Source: LGRD01 sp031382215 (GTDB taxonomy: Bacteria > Pseudomonadota > Gammaproteobacteria > Burkholderiales > Burkholderiaceae_C). From it: a DNA stretch of 64,000 nt. Made by a program: the position numbers and the translations under genes. Positions 25,079 through 34,276 of the stretch are shown one piece after another. The notes under the pieces are model-generated. The model worked only from the letters and a program-made list of their open reading frames with translations. It had not been told where the DNA came from and ran no database searches. Positions within the stretch are counted from its first letter, which is position 1. The number at the start of each line of letters is the position of its first letter. The stretch lies in the NCBI GenBank assembly GCA_031382215.1, contig JANMYQ010000273.1, positions 1 to 64,000 on the forward strand, given 5' to 3'.

Positions 25079-27832
25079 ATGAGCCACCCTGCCGAATCCG
25101 CCCACGCCTCGCCTGCGCCCGCCGGCCTCGCACCGTCCTGGCTGCAGCTCAGCCACGACCTGGTGGTGCTGACCGGCAGCGATGGGTCGATCCGCTGGAG
25201 CAACGCCGCGTTTCACGCCGCCACCGGGCTGGGCCGCTCGCAGGCCGCCAGCCTGCAGGCCCTGTTGCCCGCCGAGCCGCTCGGCCGGGCCACCCGCGAT
25301 GCAGTGGCCCGGGCCCTGGGCGGCGCCGACCTCAGCGACGAAGAACTCGAATGGCAGACGCTTGCGGGTGCGCCACTGTGGCTGCGGGCGCGCACTCAAC
25401 TGACGCCGTCCGGCATCGCCTGGGTGCTGCAGGACATCACGCAGGCCGTGACCGCACGCCGAGAAGCAGAGCGCCAGGCCGTGGCCACCGAGCAGTTGAA
25501 ACTGGCCACCGACCTGGCCGACATCGTGACCTTCCGGCACGACTTTGCGACCGGCCTGCTGCACTACAGCGACCGCGGCTTCGCGGTGCTGGACATGGCG
25601 CCGCGCCCGGAGGGCCTGCCCGCCGCCGAGGTGCGCGCGCTGATGCACCCGGACGACCTGCCAGCCGTGCTGGCCTCGGCCCAGGAAACCATGCGCACCG
25701 GCGGCCCGACCGACGTTGAAGCGCGCTACCGCCGCAGCGACGGTAGTTGGCGCTACATCATGACCCGGCGCGTGCTGCAACGCAGTGCGGCCGGCGAACC
25801 CATGGCCTTCCTGGGTGTGGCGCTGGACGTGAGCGCGCAGGTCGAACGCACGCGCCAGGCCGGTGAACTGGCGCGCCGCCTCAACGCGGCGGCCCGGGCG
25901 GCGCGCGTAGGCATCTGGACGACCTCGCCCACCAGCCCCGAGCCCGAGTGGAACGAGCAGATGTTCGAGCTGTTCGATGTCGACAAGGCGGGCCCGGCGC
26001 CGGGCTTGCGCCAATGGATCGAAGGCTGCGTGCACCCAGAAGACCGCGAGCGCGTGCTGCGCGAAGCCTCAGCCTACATGCGCCACGGTGATTCGGCGGT
26101 GGAGTTCGAGCTGAAGACCGTGCGGCGCGACGGCAGCAGCCGCTGGATCGTGCTGCGCGCCGACCTGGACCGCAGCAGCCCCGAGCGCCGCCTGCTCGGC
26201 GTGGCGTTGGACGTGACCGAACACCGCGAGGCGCTGGCCGCGCTGCGCAGCGCCGACCAGCGTGCCGCGCTGGCCGCGCGAAGTGCCGGCATCGGCACCT
26301 GGGAAGTGGATGTGCTGGGCGGCGCCGAACGCTGGGATGAGCAGATGTTCGCGCTGCGCGACCTGCCGGTGCGTGCCAAGGCGCCCAGCCGCGAGGAGCG
26401 CCTGGCGCTGCTGCATCCGGACGACGCGCCCCGGGTGCTCGATTCGCAGCGCACCGCGCTCGGCGCGGACGAATCGTCGCAGTACGAATTCCGCGTCCGG
26501 CTGCCCGACGGAAGCTGGCGCTGGCTGGCCTCGCGCTCGATCCCGGTGCGCGACGTGCAGGGTCGCGCCGTGCGCCGCGTCGGCGTGAACTGGGACGTGA
26601 CCGAAAGCAAGAACGCCCAGGTGGCGCTGCAGGAAAAGGCCATCGCCGAGCGCGAAAGCCGCGCCAAGTCGCAGTTCCTGTCGCGCATGAGCCATGAGCT
26701 GCGCACGCCGCTGAACGCGGTGCTGGGCTTCACGCAACTGCTGCAGCGCGACCCCGGCGCCACGCTGGCCGACGCGCAGAAGCGCCAGCTCGGCCACATC
26801 CGCACGGCCGGCGAGCACCTGCTGTCGCTCATCAACGACGTGCTCGAACTCTCCAGCCTGGAGACCGGCAACCTCAAGCTCGAACCGCAGTTGGTCAACC
26901 TCGACGCGGTGGTGGCGCAGGCGCTGCCGCTGGTCGAGTCGCTGGCGGGGCAGAGCCAGGTCCGCCTGCGCGTGCTCGCGCACGAGCACGGCACTGATGA
27001 CGGCGCCGACGTGTCGGCCTGGGTCGACCCCACGCGCATGCTGCAGGTGCTTCTGAACCTGCTCTCCAATGCCATCAAGTACAACCGCTCGCAGGGCGAA
27101 GTCACGGTCGAAACCCGCTCGCTGGCGAGCGGCGCGGCCCAATTACGCGTCACCGATACCGGGCGCGGCATGACGCCCGAGCAGATCTCGCACCTGTTCG
27201 AACCCTTCAACCGGCTCGGCCTCGAAGCCGAGGGCATCGAGGGCACGGGCATCGGCCTGGTGATCGTGAAGGCGCTGGTCGAAGGCATGGGCGGCCGCGT
27301 GAGCGTGACCAGCCACAGCGGCCGCGGTACACGCTTCGAGCTGGACTTTCCGCCCCCGCCGGCCGGCCCGACTACCCAGGCGGCCTTGCTCGACAGCCCG
27401 GCCGCGCGCGCCGCCCGGGACTCGGAAATGCCGCTGCGCCGCAGGTGCCAGCTGCTGTACATCGAAGACAACGCCGTCAACGTGCTGCTGGTGGAGGAAC
27501 TGGTGCGCACCCTTCCCGGCATGGCGCTGGTGGCCGAAACCACCGGCCAGGCCGGCGTGCAGCGCGCCCGCAGCCTGCTGCCCGACCTGGTGCTGGTGGA
27601 CATGCAGTTGCCCGACTTCGATGGTTTCGAGGTGCTCAAGCGCCTGCGCAGCCAGCCCCTGACTGCCGCCATTCCGTGCATCGCGCTGTCGGCCAATGCG
27701 ATGCCCGACGACATTGCGCGCGCGCTCGGTGCCGGCTTCGAAGACTACTGGACCAAGCCGATCGTCTTCAAGGCCTTCATCGCGGCGCTGGAGCAGCGCT
27801 TTCCGCTGCAGCCGGCGCCTCGCCTCGGCTAG
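25079..27832 (+). CDS. Hybrid sensor histidine kinase with multiple PAS domains
   Basis: A 917-residue soluble-looking kinase with no clear membrane span. Three to four PAS/PAC modules occupy about residues 20-530. The HisKA domain carries the phospho-accepting His539 in MSHELRTPLN, and the ATPase core has NLLSNAIKYN (N box), DTGRGM (G1) and GTGIGL (G2). A C-terminal receiver at about 790-910 has the phospho-acceptor Asp841 in VDMQLP. No partner response regulator lies nearby, so signalling probably passes to a distant regulator or histidine phosphotransferase. The start ATG at 25079 follows the preceding oxidoreductase by about 150 bases. The ligand is unknown. Confidence 0.92.
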   Translation: MSHPAESAHASPAPAGLAPSWLQLSHDLVVLTGSDGSIRWSNAAFHAATGLGRSQAASLQALLPAEPLGRATRDAVARALGGADLSDEELEWQTLAGAPLWLRARTQLTPSGIAWVLQDITQAVTARREAERQAVATEQLKLATDLADIVTFRHDFATGLLHYSDRGFAVLDMAPRPEGLPAAEVRALMHPDDLPAVLASAQETMRTGGPTDVEARYRRSDGSWRYIMTRRVLQRSAAGEPMAFLGVALDVSAQVERTRQAGELARRLNAAARAARVGIWTTSPTSPEPEWNEQMFELFDVDKAGPAPGLRQWIEGCVHPEDRERVLREASAYMRHGDSAVEFELKTVRRDGSSRWIVLRADLDRSSPERRLLGVALDVTEHREALAALRSADQRAALAARSAGIGTWEVDVLGGAERWDEQMFALRDLPVRAKAPSREERLALLHPDDAPRVLDSQRTALGADESSQYEFRVRLPDGSWRWLASRSIPVRDVQGRAVRRVGVNWDVTESKNAQVALQEKAIAERESRAKSQFLSRMSHELRTPLNAVLGFTQLLQRDPGATLADAQKRQLGHIRTAGEHLLSLINDVLELSSLETGNLKLEPQLVNLDAVVAQALPLVESLAGQSQVRLRVLAHEHGTDDGADVSAWVDPTRMLQVLLNLLSNAIKYNRSQGEVTVETRSLASGAAQLRVTDTGRGMTPEQISHLFEPFNRLGLEAEGIEGTGIGLVIVKALVEGMGGRVSVTSHSGRGTRFELDFPPPPAGPTTQAALLDSPAARAARDSEMPLRRRCQLLYIEDNAVNVLLVEELVRTLPGMALVAETTGQAGVQRARSLLPDLVLVDMQLPDFDGFEVLKRLRSQPLTAAIPCIALSANAMPDDIARALGAGFEDYWTKPIVFKAFIAALEQRFPLQPAPRLG

Positions 27833-27841
27833 GGCGCGCCG

Positions 27842-29923
27842 TCACCGGGCCTCTTCAAGCAAGCCCTTTTTGCGCAGCATCGGCGCCACCGTCGGCGCGC
27901 GGCCGCGAAAAGCACGGTAGGCCTCGGACGGTTCGAGCGAGTTGCCGGACGAATAGATGAACGTCTTCAGGCGCTGCGCCACCGCCGGGTCGAACGGGCC
28001 GCCGGCTTCGGCAAAGGCGTCGAAGCCGTCGGCGTCGAGCACCTCGGCCCACAGGTAGACGTAATAGCCAGCCGCATACGACGAGCCGGAGAACAGGTGC
28101 TGGAAGTGCGTCAGCCGGTGGTTGATGCCGACCGCCGCAGGCAAGCCCAGGCGTTCGAGTTCGGCACGCTCGAAGGCCACCACGTCGAGTGTTTCGCCCG
28201 AGGTGCGCGCGTGCGCGGCCATGTCGACCAGCGCCGAGGCGGTGTAGCGCACCGTCTCGTAACCCTGGTTGAAGCGGCGCGCTTCGTGAAGGCGGGCCAC
28301 CAGCGCGTCGGGGATCGGCTCATCCGTGGCGTGGTGGCGGGCGTGGCGCTTGAGCACCTCGGGCTCGCTGAGCCAGTGTTCGAACAATTGCGACGGCAGT
28401 TCGACGAAGTCGCGCAGCACGCTGGTGCCCGACAGGCGCTCGTAGGTCACGTTCGACAGCAGGCCGTGCAGCCCGTGGCCGAATTCGTGGAACAGGGTGC
28501 GCGCGTCGTCGAAGCTCAACAAGGTCGGCTCACCCGGCGCGCCCTTGGCGAAGTTGTTGTTGTTGACGATCACCGGCGTGGCGCCCGGCCCGTCCGGCCC
28601 ACCCTCGCCACAGTTGCGCGACTGCAGCCGGTACGAACTCATCCAGGCCCCGCTGCGCTTGGTGGCGCGGGCAAAGTTGTCGTGCAAAAACACGCCGATC
28701 AGCGCGTCGGCGGCGCCACGCACTTCGTAGACCTTCACGTCGGGGTGGTAGACGCGGATTTGCGGCTGTTCCACAAAACGCACGCCGAACAGGCGCTGCG
28801 CGCAGTCGAACACCGCATTCACCATGCGCGGCAGCGGGAAGTAGGGCTTGATCTGCGCTTCGTCCAGCTCGTAGCGCACCTGGCGCACTTTCTCGGCGTA
28901 GTAGCGCCAGTCCCAGTCCTGCAGCGCCGCCGTCTCGCCGCGCGCCAACGCCACCGCCTGCAGCGCCACGCGCTCCTGTTCAACGCATCGCTTGGCCGGC
29001 CCCCACACCTGCTGCAGCAGCGCGCCCACGGCCGCCTGCGTGCCGGCCATCGTGTCGGTCAGTGCGTGGTCGGCATAACAACGGTGGCCGTGCAGCCGGG
29101 CCAGCTCGTGGCGCAGCGCCAGGATGTCGCTGGCCAAGCTGCGGTTGTCGTGTTCGCCGGCATGCGCGCCACGTTCGGTCCAGGCACGCCAGGCCTGCTC
29201 GCGCAGGTCGCGCCGGTCCGAGAAGGTGAGGAAGGGCACGATGTGCGAGCGCGACAGGGTGATGAGCCCCAGCCCCTCGATGCCGCGCTCGGCGGCCGCC
29301 TGCGCCGCCGCGGCGCGCACGAAGCCGGGCAGGCCGGCCAGGTCGCCCTCGGTGCGCAGCACCAGACCGAAGGCGTTTTCGTCGGCCAGCACGTTCTGCC
29401 CGAAACGCGTGCACAGCTCGGCCAGGCGCTCCATGATCTGCCCGCAGCGCTGCTGCTCGGCCGCCTGGAGCCTGGCGCCGGCGCGCACGAAGTCGGTGTG
29501 AAAGCGCTCCAGCACGCGGCGCTGTTCGGGCTGCAGCCCCAACTGATCGCGCCGTTCGTGCAGTGCAGCGATTCGCGCGAACAAGGCCGGGTGCGTGTGC
29601 ACGGCGTTGTCGTGCGCGGCCAGGCGGGGTGCCATTTCACGCTCGGCCGCTTGCAGGGCGGGCGAGGTTTCGCTCGCCGTGAGGTTGTGGAACAGGCCGT
29701 CGATGCGCTGCAGCAATCGGCCGCAACGGTCCAGCGCGGCGATGGTGTTGTGAAAATCGGCGGGCTGCGGGTTGGCGCCGATTGCGTCGATCTCGGCCCG
29801 GTGCGCCTTCAGCGCCACGTCGAAAGCCGGCACGAAGTGTTCGGCCCGAACCTGCTCGAACGGCGGCAGGCCGTAAGGCGTGTCCCAGGGCTGAAGCAGC
29901 GGGTTGTGCGTGCCGGCGGTCAT
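27842..29923 (-). CDS. dcp: M3-family zinc metallopeptidase, Dcp-like
   Basis: A 693-residue oligopeptidase. The zinc motif HEFGH is near residue 480 and the third ligand Glu lies about 25 residues later in the FVELPSQLFEHW region. The N-terminal NPLLQPWDTPYGLPPFEQV and the NAVHTHPALFARI segment match peptidyl-dipeptidase Dcp and oligopeptidase A. It should trim short peptides in the cytoplasm; there is no signal sequence. The stop lies 9 bases from the convergent kinase gene. Confidence 0.9.
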   Translation of the reverse strand: MTAGTHNPLLQPWDTPYGLPPFEQVRAEHFVPAFDVALKAHRAEIDAIGANPQPADFHNTIAALDRCGRLLQRIDGLFHNLTASETSPALQAAEREMAPRLAAHDNAVHTHPALFARIAALHERRDQLGLQPEQRRVLERFHTDFVRAGARLQAAEQQRCGQIMERLAELCTRFGQNVLADENAFGLVLRTEGDLAGLPGFVRAAAAQAAAERGIEGLGLITLSRSHIVPFLTFSDRRDLREQAWRAWTERGAHAGEHDNRSLASDILALRHELARLHGHRCYADHALTDTMAGTQAAVGALLQQVWGPAKRCVEQERVALQAVALARGETAALQDWDWRYYAEKVRQVRYELDEAQIKPYFPLPRMVNAVFDCAQRLFGVRFVEQPQIRVYHPDVKVYEVRGAADALIGVFLHDNFARATKRSGAWMSSYRLQSRNCGEGGPDGPGATPVIVNNNNFAKGAPGEPTLLSFDDARTLFHEFGHGLHGLLSNVTYERLSGTSVLRDFVELPSQLFEHWLSEPEVLKRHARHHATDEPIPDALVARLHEARRFNQGYETVRYTASALVDMAAHARTSGETLDVVAFERAELERLGLPAAVGINHRLTHFQHLFSGSSYAAGYYVYLWAEVLDADGFDAFAEAGGPFDPAVAQRLKTFIYSSGNSLEPSEAYRAFRGRAPTVAPMLRKKGLLEEAR

Positions 29924-29983
29924 CGGGGCGTCGATCCTGTTGCGATTGCGGCTATTTGCCGTTGCCGGTATTTGCCACCGCCG

Positions 29984-30466
29984 CTATTTGCCACCGCGTA
30001 TGGCGATCTCGTCCTTCTCGTCGAAGCGCCGGTTCTCGCAGCCTTTGGCAAAGGCCTCGCGTTCGCTCTTGAGCGCGTCGACCTTGGCGTTGAACGCCGG
30101 TGTGCCGGCGTTGTAGGCGTCGACCCGCTTGTCGAAGGCCAGGGCCTGTTCGTTGTAGGCGTTCACCGCGTCGGCGCTGGTGCGGTCGAGTGCGTCGAGC
30201 CGCTCCTTCAGCGCAGCGCCGAGGCGCGTGACCTCGGCCTTCTCCTGGTCCATCTGCGCCTGCAACTTGACGGTTTCGTCGGACTGCGCACGCACCCGTT
30301 CGTCGCGCGCCATGCAGTCACGCAACTCAGCACGCGTCAGCAGCGGGCCGCCGGCCTTGCTCTTGACACCGAAGCTGCGTTGCGCGGGCGGGTCGGCCGC
30401 CAGTGCGGGGGCGAGCAAGGCCGACGTGCAGAGCAGGGCGACCAGGGAAGGCAGGACGTTGGGCAT
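29984..30466 (-). CDS. Secreted coiled-coil protein, function unknown
   Basis: A 160-residue protein with a signal peptide (ending APALAADPP) and a long central region rich in Gln, Glu, Lys and Arg that looks like a coiled coil. The segment ELRDCMARDERVR, the AYNAG repeat-like stretch and the AFAKGC segment are its clearest features; two cysteines could form a disulfide. The start ATG is 30466. It lies between the glutathione reductase and Dcp genes, on the same strand. No family name can be given with confidence. Confidence 0.6.
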   Translation of the reverse strand: MPNVLPSLVALLCTSALLAPALAADPPAQRSFGVKSKAGGPLLTRAELRDCMARDERVRAQSDETVKLQAQMDQEKAEVTRLGAALKERLDALDRTSADAVNAYNEQALAFDKRVDAYNAGTPAFNAKVDALKSEREAFAKGCENRRFDEKDEIAIRGGK

Positions 30467-30525
30467 GGCAAAGCGAAGAGAGTTGATCGAGCGCAAAAGA
30501 TCCGGACAGACTCAGCTGGCGCGCA

Positions 30526-31881
30526 TCATGCCACCGGCGTGCGCATGGTGACGAACTCCTCGGCCACGGTCGGGTGAATGCCCAGGGTGGCATCGAAAAC
30601 CGCCTTGGTGGCGCTGGCTCGCATGGCGACCGCAAAACCCTGCACGATCTCGCCGGCATCGGCACCCACCATGTGCAGGCCGACCACGCGGTCGCTCGCT
30701 TCGGCCACCACCAGCTTCATCAAGGTGCGTTCGGTGCTGCCCGACAGGGTGTGGCGCAGCGCCCGGAACTCGCTGCGGTAGATGCGCACGGCGCCGAGCC
30801 GTTGGCGTGCCTGCGCTTCGGTCAGGCCGACGGTGCCGATGTTCGGGGTGGTGAACACCGCCGTCGGAATCAACTCGTAGTCCAGGCTGCGCTGGCCGTT
30901 GCCGAAAAGGTGGTCCATCAGCACCATCGCCTCGGCCAGTGCCACCGGCGTGAGCTGCACGCGCGCCGTCACGTCGCCGATGGCGTGGATGCCGGGCACG
31001 TTGCTCTGGTAGTGCTCGTCCACCACCACCGCGCCACTCAGGGCCAGCGTGACGCCCAGTTCGGCCAGGCCCAGGCCGGCGGTGTTGGGCGCCCGGCCGG
31101 TGGCATAGAGCACGCTGTCAGCGGTCAGCACGCTGCCGTCGCGCAAGGCCACGCGCAGGCCATCGGCCGTCTTCTCGATGCTGGCCACGTCGCTGCCGGT
31201 GCGCAGGTCCACGCCCTTCTTGCGCATCTCGTCGGCCACGAAATGGCGCACGTCGTCGTCGAAGCCGCGCAGCACCTGTTCGCCGCGGTACAACTGTGTC
31301 ACCTGCGAGCCCAGGCCGCTGAAGATCGACGCGAACTCGCACGCGATGTAGCCGCCGCCGACCACCAGCAGGCGCTTGGGAAACTCCTTCAGGTCGAACA
31401 CTTCATTCGACGTGATGGCATTTTCGCTGCCCGGCACCGCCGGCACCACCGGCCAGCCGCCGGTGGCCACCAGGATGTGCCTGGCGCGGTAGAGCTCGCC
31501 GTTGATTTCAACCGTGTCGGCCGCCTTCAGCGTGGCACTGCCGCGCAGCACGGTCACGCCGGCACCCGTCAGCAGGCCGCCATAGATGCCGTTCAGGCGT
31601 GTGATCTCGCGCGCACGGTTGGCCTTGAGCAAGGCCCAGTCGAGCGTGGGCGCGGCGGCCGACCAGCCGAACCCGCGCGCCTCTTCGAAGGCCTCGGCAT
31701 AGTGCGCCGCAAAGCTGTACAGCTTCTTCGGAATGCAACCCACGTTGACGCAGGTGCCGCCCAATGCCGCCGGCTCGGCCACCGCCACGCGCACGCCGTA
31801 CTGCGCCGCCGCCATGCGCGCGGCACGCACGCCGCCACTGCCGGCACCGATGACGAACAGGTCGAAGGCGGGATCGGGCAT
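30526..31881 (-). CDS. gor: Glutathione-disulfide reductase
   Basis: A flavoprotein disulfide reductase of 451 residues that uses NADPH to reduce oxidised glutathione. It has the FAD motif GAGSGGVRAARMA, the redox-active pair Cys44/Cys49 in GGTCVNVGCIPKK, the NADPH motif VGGGYIACEFA, and the C-terminal HPTVAEE catalytic His-Glu pair. The absence of a thioredoxin-reductase or lipoamide-type signature supports the gor call. Two downstream same-strand genes (a secreted coiled-coil protein and Dcp) may be cotranscribed. Confidence 0.92.
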   Translation of the reverse strand: MPDPAFDLFVIGAGSGGVRAARMAAAQYGVRVAVAEPAALGGTCVNVGCIPKKLYSFAAHYAEAFEEARGFGWSAAAPTLDWALLKANRAREITRLNGIYGGLLTGAGVTVLRGSATLKAADTVEINGELYRARHILVATGGWPVVPAVPGSENAITSNEVFDLKEFPKRLLVVGGGYIACEFASIFSGLGSQVTQLYRGEQVLRGFDDDVRHFVADEMRKKGVDLRTGSDVASIEKTADGLRVALRDGSVLTADSVLYATGRAPNTAGLGLAELGVTLALSGAVVVDEHYQSNVPGIHAIGDVTARVQLTPVALAEAMVLMDHLFGNGQRSLDYELIPTAVFTTPNIGTVGLTEAQARQRLGAVRIYRSEFRALRHTLSGSTERTLMKLVVAEASDRVVGLHMVGADAGEIVQGFAVAMRASATKAVFDATLGIHPTVAEEFVTMRTPVA

Positions 31882-31939
31882 CGTCAGGCTCCTGAGGTTC
31901 GGGGTCGATCGCTCGGGGGGTTCACCCGGTTTACCCGGT

Positions 31940-32296
31940 TCACTTGGCGGGCTTCGCTTTCGCGGCGGCCTTCGGCGCCTTCTCGGCGTCCTTGTCGGCA
32001 GCCTTGTCAGCCTTGCCGGCGCCGCCTTCCAGGCCCTGTGTCACCAGCTCGGCGATCAGCGCGTTCAAGCCGCCCTCGTGCGCGGCGGCGCGTTCGCCCA
32101 ACTGCTTCACCAGGTCCACCGGCAGCTTGCAGGCAAACGGCACCAGGCCCGCGGCGGTGTCGCGCGCGCGGCGTTCCTTCTTGTCCTGCGCAGCGGCGGC
32201 GCCCTGCGCAAAACGGTCTGGCGCCAGCGACGACTTCATCGTGCCGACGATCTTCATCGCCTTGTTCTTTTCGAGATCGGTCTTCTTCATGCTCAT
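31940..32296 (-). CDS. Small basic/Ala-rich protein, function unknown
   Basis: A 118-residue protein whose body (MKIVGTMKSSLAP, ACKLPVDLVKQLGER, ALIAELVTQGLE) has a helical character. Its last 30 residues are a Lys/Ala-rich tail that resembles nucleic-acid-binding tails of small bacterial histone-like proteins. No characterised homologue is known to me. The start ATG is 32296. Confidence 0.55.
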   Translation of the reverse strand: MSMKKTDLEKNKAMKIVGTMKSSLAPDRFAQGAAAAQDKKERRARDTAAGLVPFACKLPVDLVKQLGERAAAHEGGLNALIAELVTQGLEGGAGKADKAADKDAEKAPKAAAKAKPAK

Positions 32297-32419
32297 CGCG
32301 GGTACCTTCGATTGGAATTTCAGGAAAGCGTGGATTGTCGCGCGCCGTGGCACAGTGCCGCCAGCGGTGCGTCAATTTCCCGCCGACGCGCCGCCGGACC
32401 ACAACCACCAGGACCACCC

Positions 32420-33025
32420 ATGCCGCTCGTCGCCCCCCTGACCACCGACCACGACCCCGAGGTGGCGCAACTCGCGCTGTTCTTCAATCAGACGCTGGGC
32501 TTCCCGCCCAACAGCGTGCTGACGATGATGCGCCGCCCCGCGCTGGCGCGCGCCTTCACCGAACTGAACCGCGCCGTGATGGACAACCACGGCCGCGTCA
32601 CCAGCGAACTCAAGCGCCTGATCGGCCACATCGCCAGCACCACCGCCGGCTGCCGCTACTGCGAAGCGCACACCATCCGCGCCGCGCAACGCTTCGGCGA
32701 GAAAGAAGGCGCCGACGCGCGCCGGCTGGACGAGGTGTGGGCCTACGCAAGCAGCCCGCTGTTCACCGCTGCGGAACGTGCCGCGCTCGACTTTGCTCGC
32801 GCAGCGGCGAGCGTGCCGAACGACGTGACGGCGGAGGTCGCGTCGGCGTTGCGGGCGTTTTGGGACGACGGCGAGATCGTCGAGATCACGGGGGTCGTTG
32901 CGTTGTTCGGGTTCTTGAATCGGTGGAATGATTCGATGGCGACGGAGTTGGAGGGTGCAGCGGTGGCGGATGGAGAGCGGTGGCTGGTCTGGCGGGGGTG
33001 GGGTGTGGGCAAGCATGTCGGGTGA
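32420..33025 (+). CDS. Carboxymuconolactone decarboxylase/AhpD-family protein
   Basis: A 201-residue all-helical protein. The hallmark CRYCEAH contains the redox pair Cys78/Cys81 with the flanking Glu and His, as in AhpD-like peroxidase partners. It may reduce peroxides or assist an alkyl hydroperoxide reductase, or be a decarboxylase relative; the CxxC favours the redox role. The start is the ATG at 32420. It is divergent from the small basic protein gene. Confidence 0.82.
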   Translation: MPLVAPLTTDHDPEVAQLALFFNQTLGFPPNSVLTMMRRPALARAFTELNRAVMDNHGRVTSELKRLIGHIASTTAGCRYCEAHTIRAAQRFGEKEGADARRLDEVWAYASSPLFTAAERAALDFARAAASVPNDVTAEVASALRAFWDDGEIVEITGVVALFGFLNRWNDSMATELEGAAVADGERWLVWRGWGVGKHVG

Positions 33026-33418
33026 CTGGTCGCGGGTGACCGGTCCCTGGTGACTGGAGTCAGGTGACTGGCGCAGCCCTGCGCGAGCAAAGCCGCAGGC
33101 GGCAGGCGTGCTCCGCTTCGCTTCGGCGGTCGGCCGGGTACAGCCGACTGCCTTCCGGTGCTCAGTCTCGCGGCCCGTCGCCGAACTCGCTTCGCTTGCT
33201 TCGCGGCGCTACGCTCAAACAGGCGGCGACAAGTCAGTTGTTGATGCGCGCTGCGCGCGCGGGCCACGAGCCCTGTGCTCCTCAGCGCCGAAGAGGCGCT
33301 GCGCCCGCCCGCCGCCCGCGGCTTTGCTGGCAGCGTAGGGGTCGGGACGATGGGCTGGTGTGGAAATTTCAAGTCACGAAGGCCTCTGATCTAATCGCGC
33401 ATTTCGAGAATCGCCCCC
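33026..33418. repeat. Long non-coding gap with a probable dispersed repeat element
   Basis: This 393-base gap has no convincing gene. The first part holds several GTGACTGG copies. The middle is a stretch rich in CGCTTCGCTTCG-type and GCGCGCTGCGCGCG-type short repeats with several self-complementary parts. The style resembles the dispersed palindromic repeats that litter Burkholderiales genomes; I could not test for other copies. The yaeQ promoter must lie near its end. Confidence 0.5.
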
Positions 33419-33973
33419 ATGGCCCTCAAAGCCACCATCTTCAAAGCCAACTTGCAGATCGCCGACATGGACCGCAGTGTCTATGCGGACCACGCCGTCA
33501 CGATCGCGCGGCATCCGTCGGAGACCGACGAACGCATGATGATGCGGCTGCTCGCGCTGGCGCTGCACGTGCCGGCCGATCCGAACCACGGCACGCTCGA
33601 ATTCGCCAAGGGACTGTGGGACCCGGACGAACCGGACCTGTGGCACAAGGACCTGACGGGCCAGCTGATCCACTGGGTCGAGGTCGGCCAGCCCGATGAC
33701 AAGCGGCTGATGAAGGCCAGCGGGCGCGCCGAGCGCGTGACCTTGCTCGTCTTCAGCCAGAGTGCGCTGATCTGGTGGAACGGCATCAAGACCAAGCTCA
33801 CACGGGCGCGCAACCTGCAGGTGTGGCAGGTCGATTCCGACCAGAGCCAGGCGCTGGCGGCGCTGGCGCAGCGCACGATGCAGTTGCAGGTGACGGTGCA
33901 GGACGGTGCGGTGTGGGTCGGCGACGGCACGACAACGGTCGAGATCACGCCCACCCTGCTCGAACTGAACTGA
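33419..33973 (+). CDS. yaeQ: YaeQ family protein
   Basis: A 184-residue protein with the YaeQ signature from the first residues (MALKATIFKANLQIADMDR), the conserved HPSETDERMM, and the central LIHWVEVGQPD and RVTLLVFSQSALIWW. YaeQ has a restriction-endonuclease-like fold of unknown biochemical role; in some species it is linked to suppression of transcription-elongation defects. It is followed by a GNAT-type gene on the same strand. Confidence 0.93.
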   Translation: MALKATIFKANLQIADMDRSVYADHAVTIARHPSETDERMMMRLLALALHVPADPNHGTLEFAKGLWDPDEPDLWHKDLTGQLIHWVEVGQPDDKRLMKASGRAERVTLLVFSQSALIWWNGIKTKLTRARNLQVWQVDSDQSQALAALAQRTMQLQVTVQDGAVWVGDGTTTVEITPTLLELN

Positions 33974-33986
33974 CGCTGCCGCCGCG

Positions 33987-34262
33987 ATGACGCCGACCAT
34001 CGAACACCTGCCGCACCAGGGGCGCTTCCAGACCGTCGTTGACGGCCACCTGGGCGTGTGCGACTACCGGCTCGACGGGTCGGTGATGCACATGACGCAC
34101 ACCGAAGTCGCGCCCGAACTCGAAGGCCGCGGCATCGCCGCCGCGCTGGTGCAGGCGGCGCTCAAGCATGCCAAGACGGCCGGGCTGAAGGTCAACCCGC
34201 TGTGCTGGTACGTGCGCGGCTACATGCAGCGGCACCCTGAAACCGCGGCCCTGCGGGTTTGA
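33987..34262 (+). CDS. YjdJ-type GNAT acetyltransferase
   Basis: A 91-residue minimal GNAT protein. The acetyl-CoA-binding pattern is the ELEGRGIAAALVQAALKHAK segment (R-G-x-G/A type), preceded by MTHTEVAPE and followed by VNPLCWYVRGYM. The length is normal for the YjdJ group, which lacks the N-terminal half of full GNATs. The substrate is unknown. Its stop overlaps a possible TTG start of the next peptidase gene. Confidence 0.85.
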   Translation: MTPTIEHLPHQGRFQTVVDGHLGVCDYRLDGSVMHMTHTEVAPELEGRGIAAALVQAALKHAKTAGLKVNPLCWYVRGYMQRHPETAALRV

Positions 34263-34276
34263 GCGTGGCGCGCACC

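Noticed and set aside
28097..30577. An 826-residue plus-strand open frame opposite the Dcp gene
   Set aside because: It is antisense to a well-supported peptidase gene and has low-complexity composition with no family match.
30574..32931. A 785-residue plus-strand open frame opposite glutathione reductase
   Set aside because: It is antisense to gor and crosses several real genes; no domain is recognisable.
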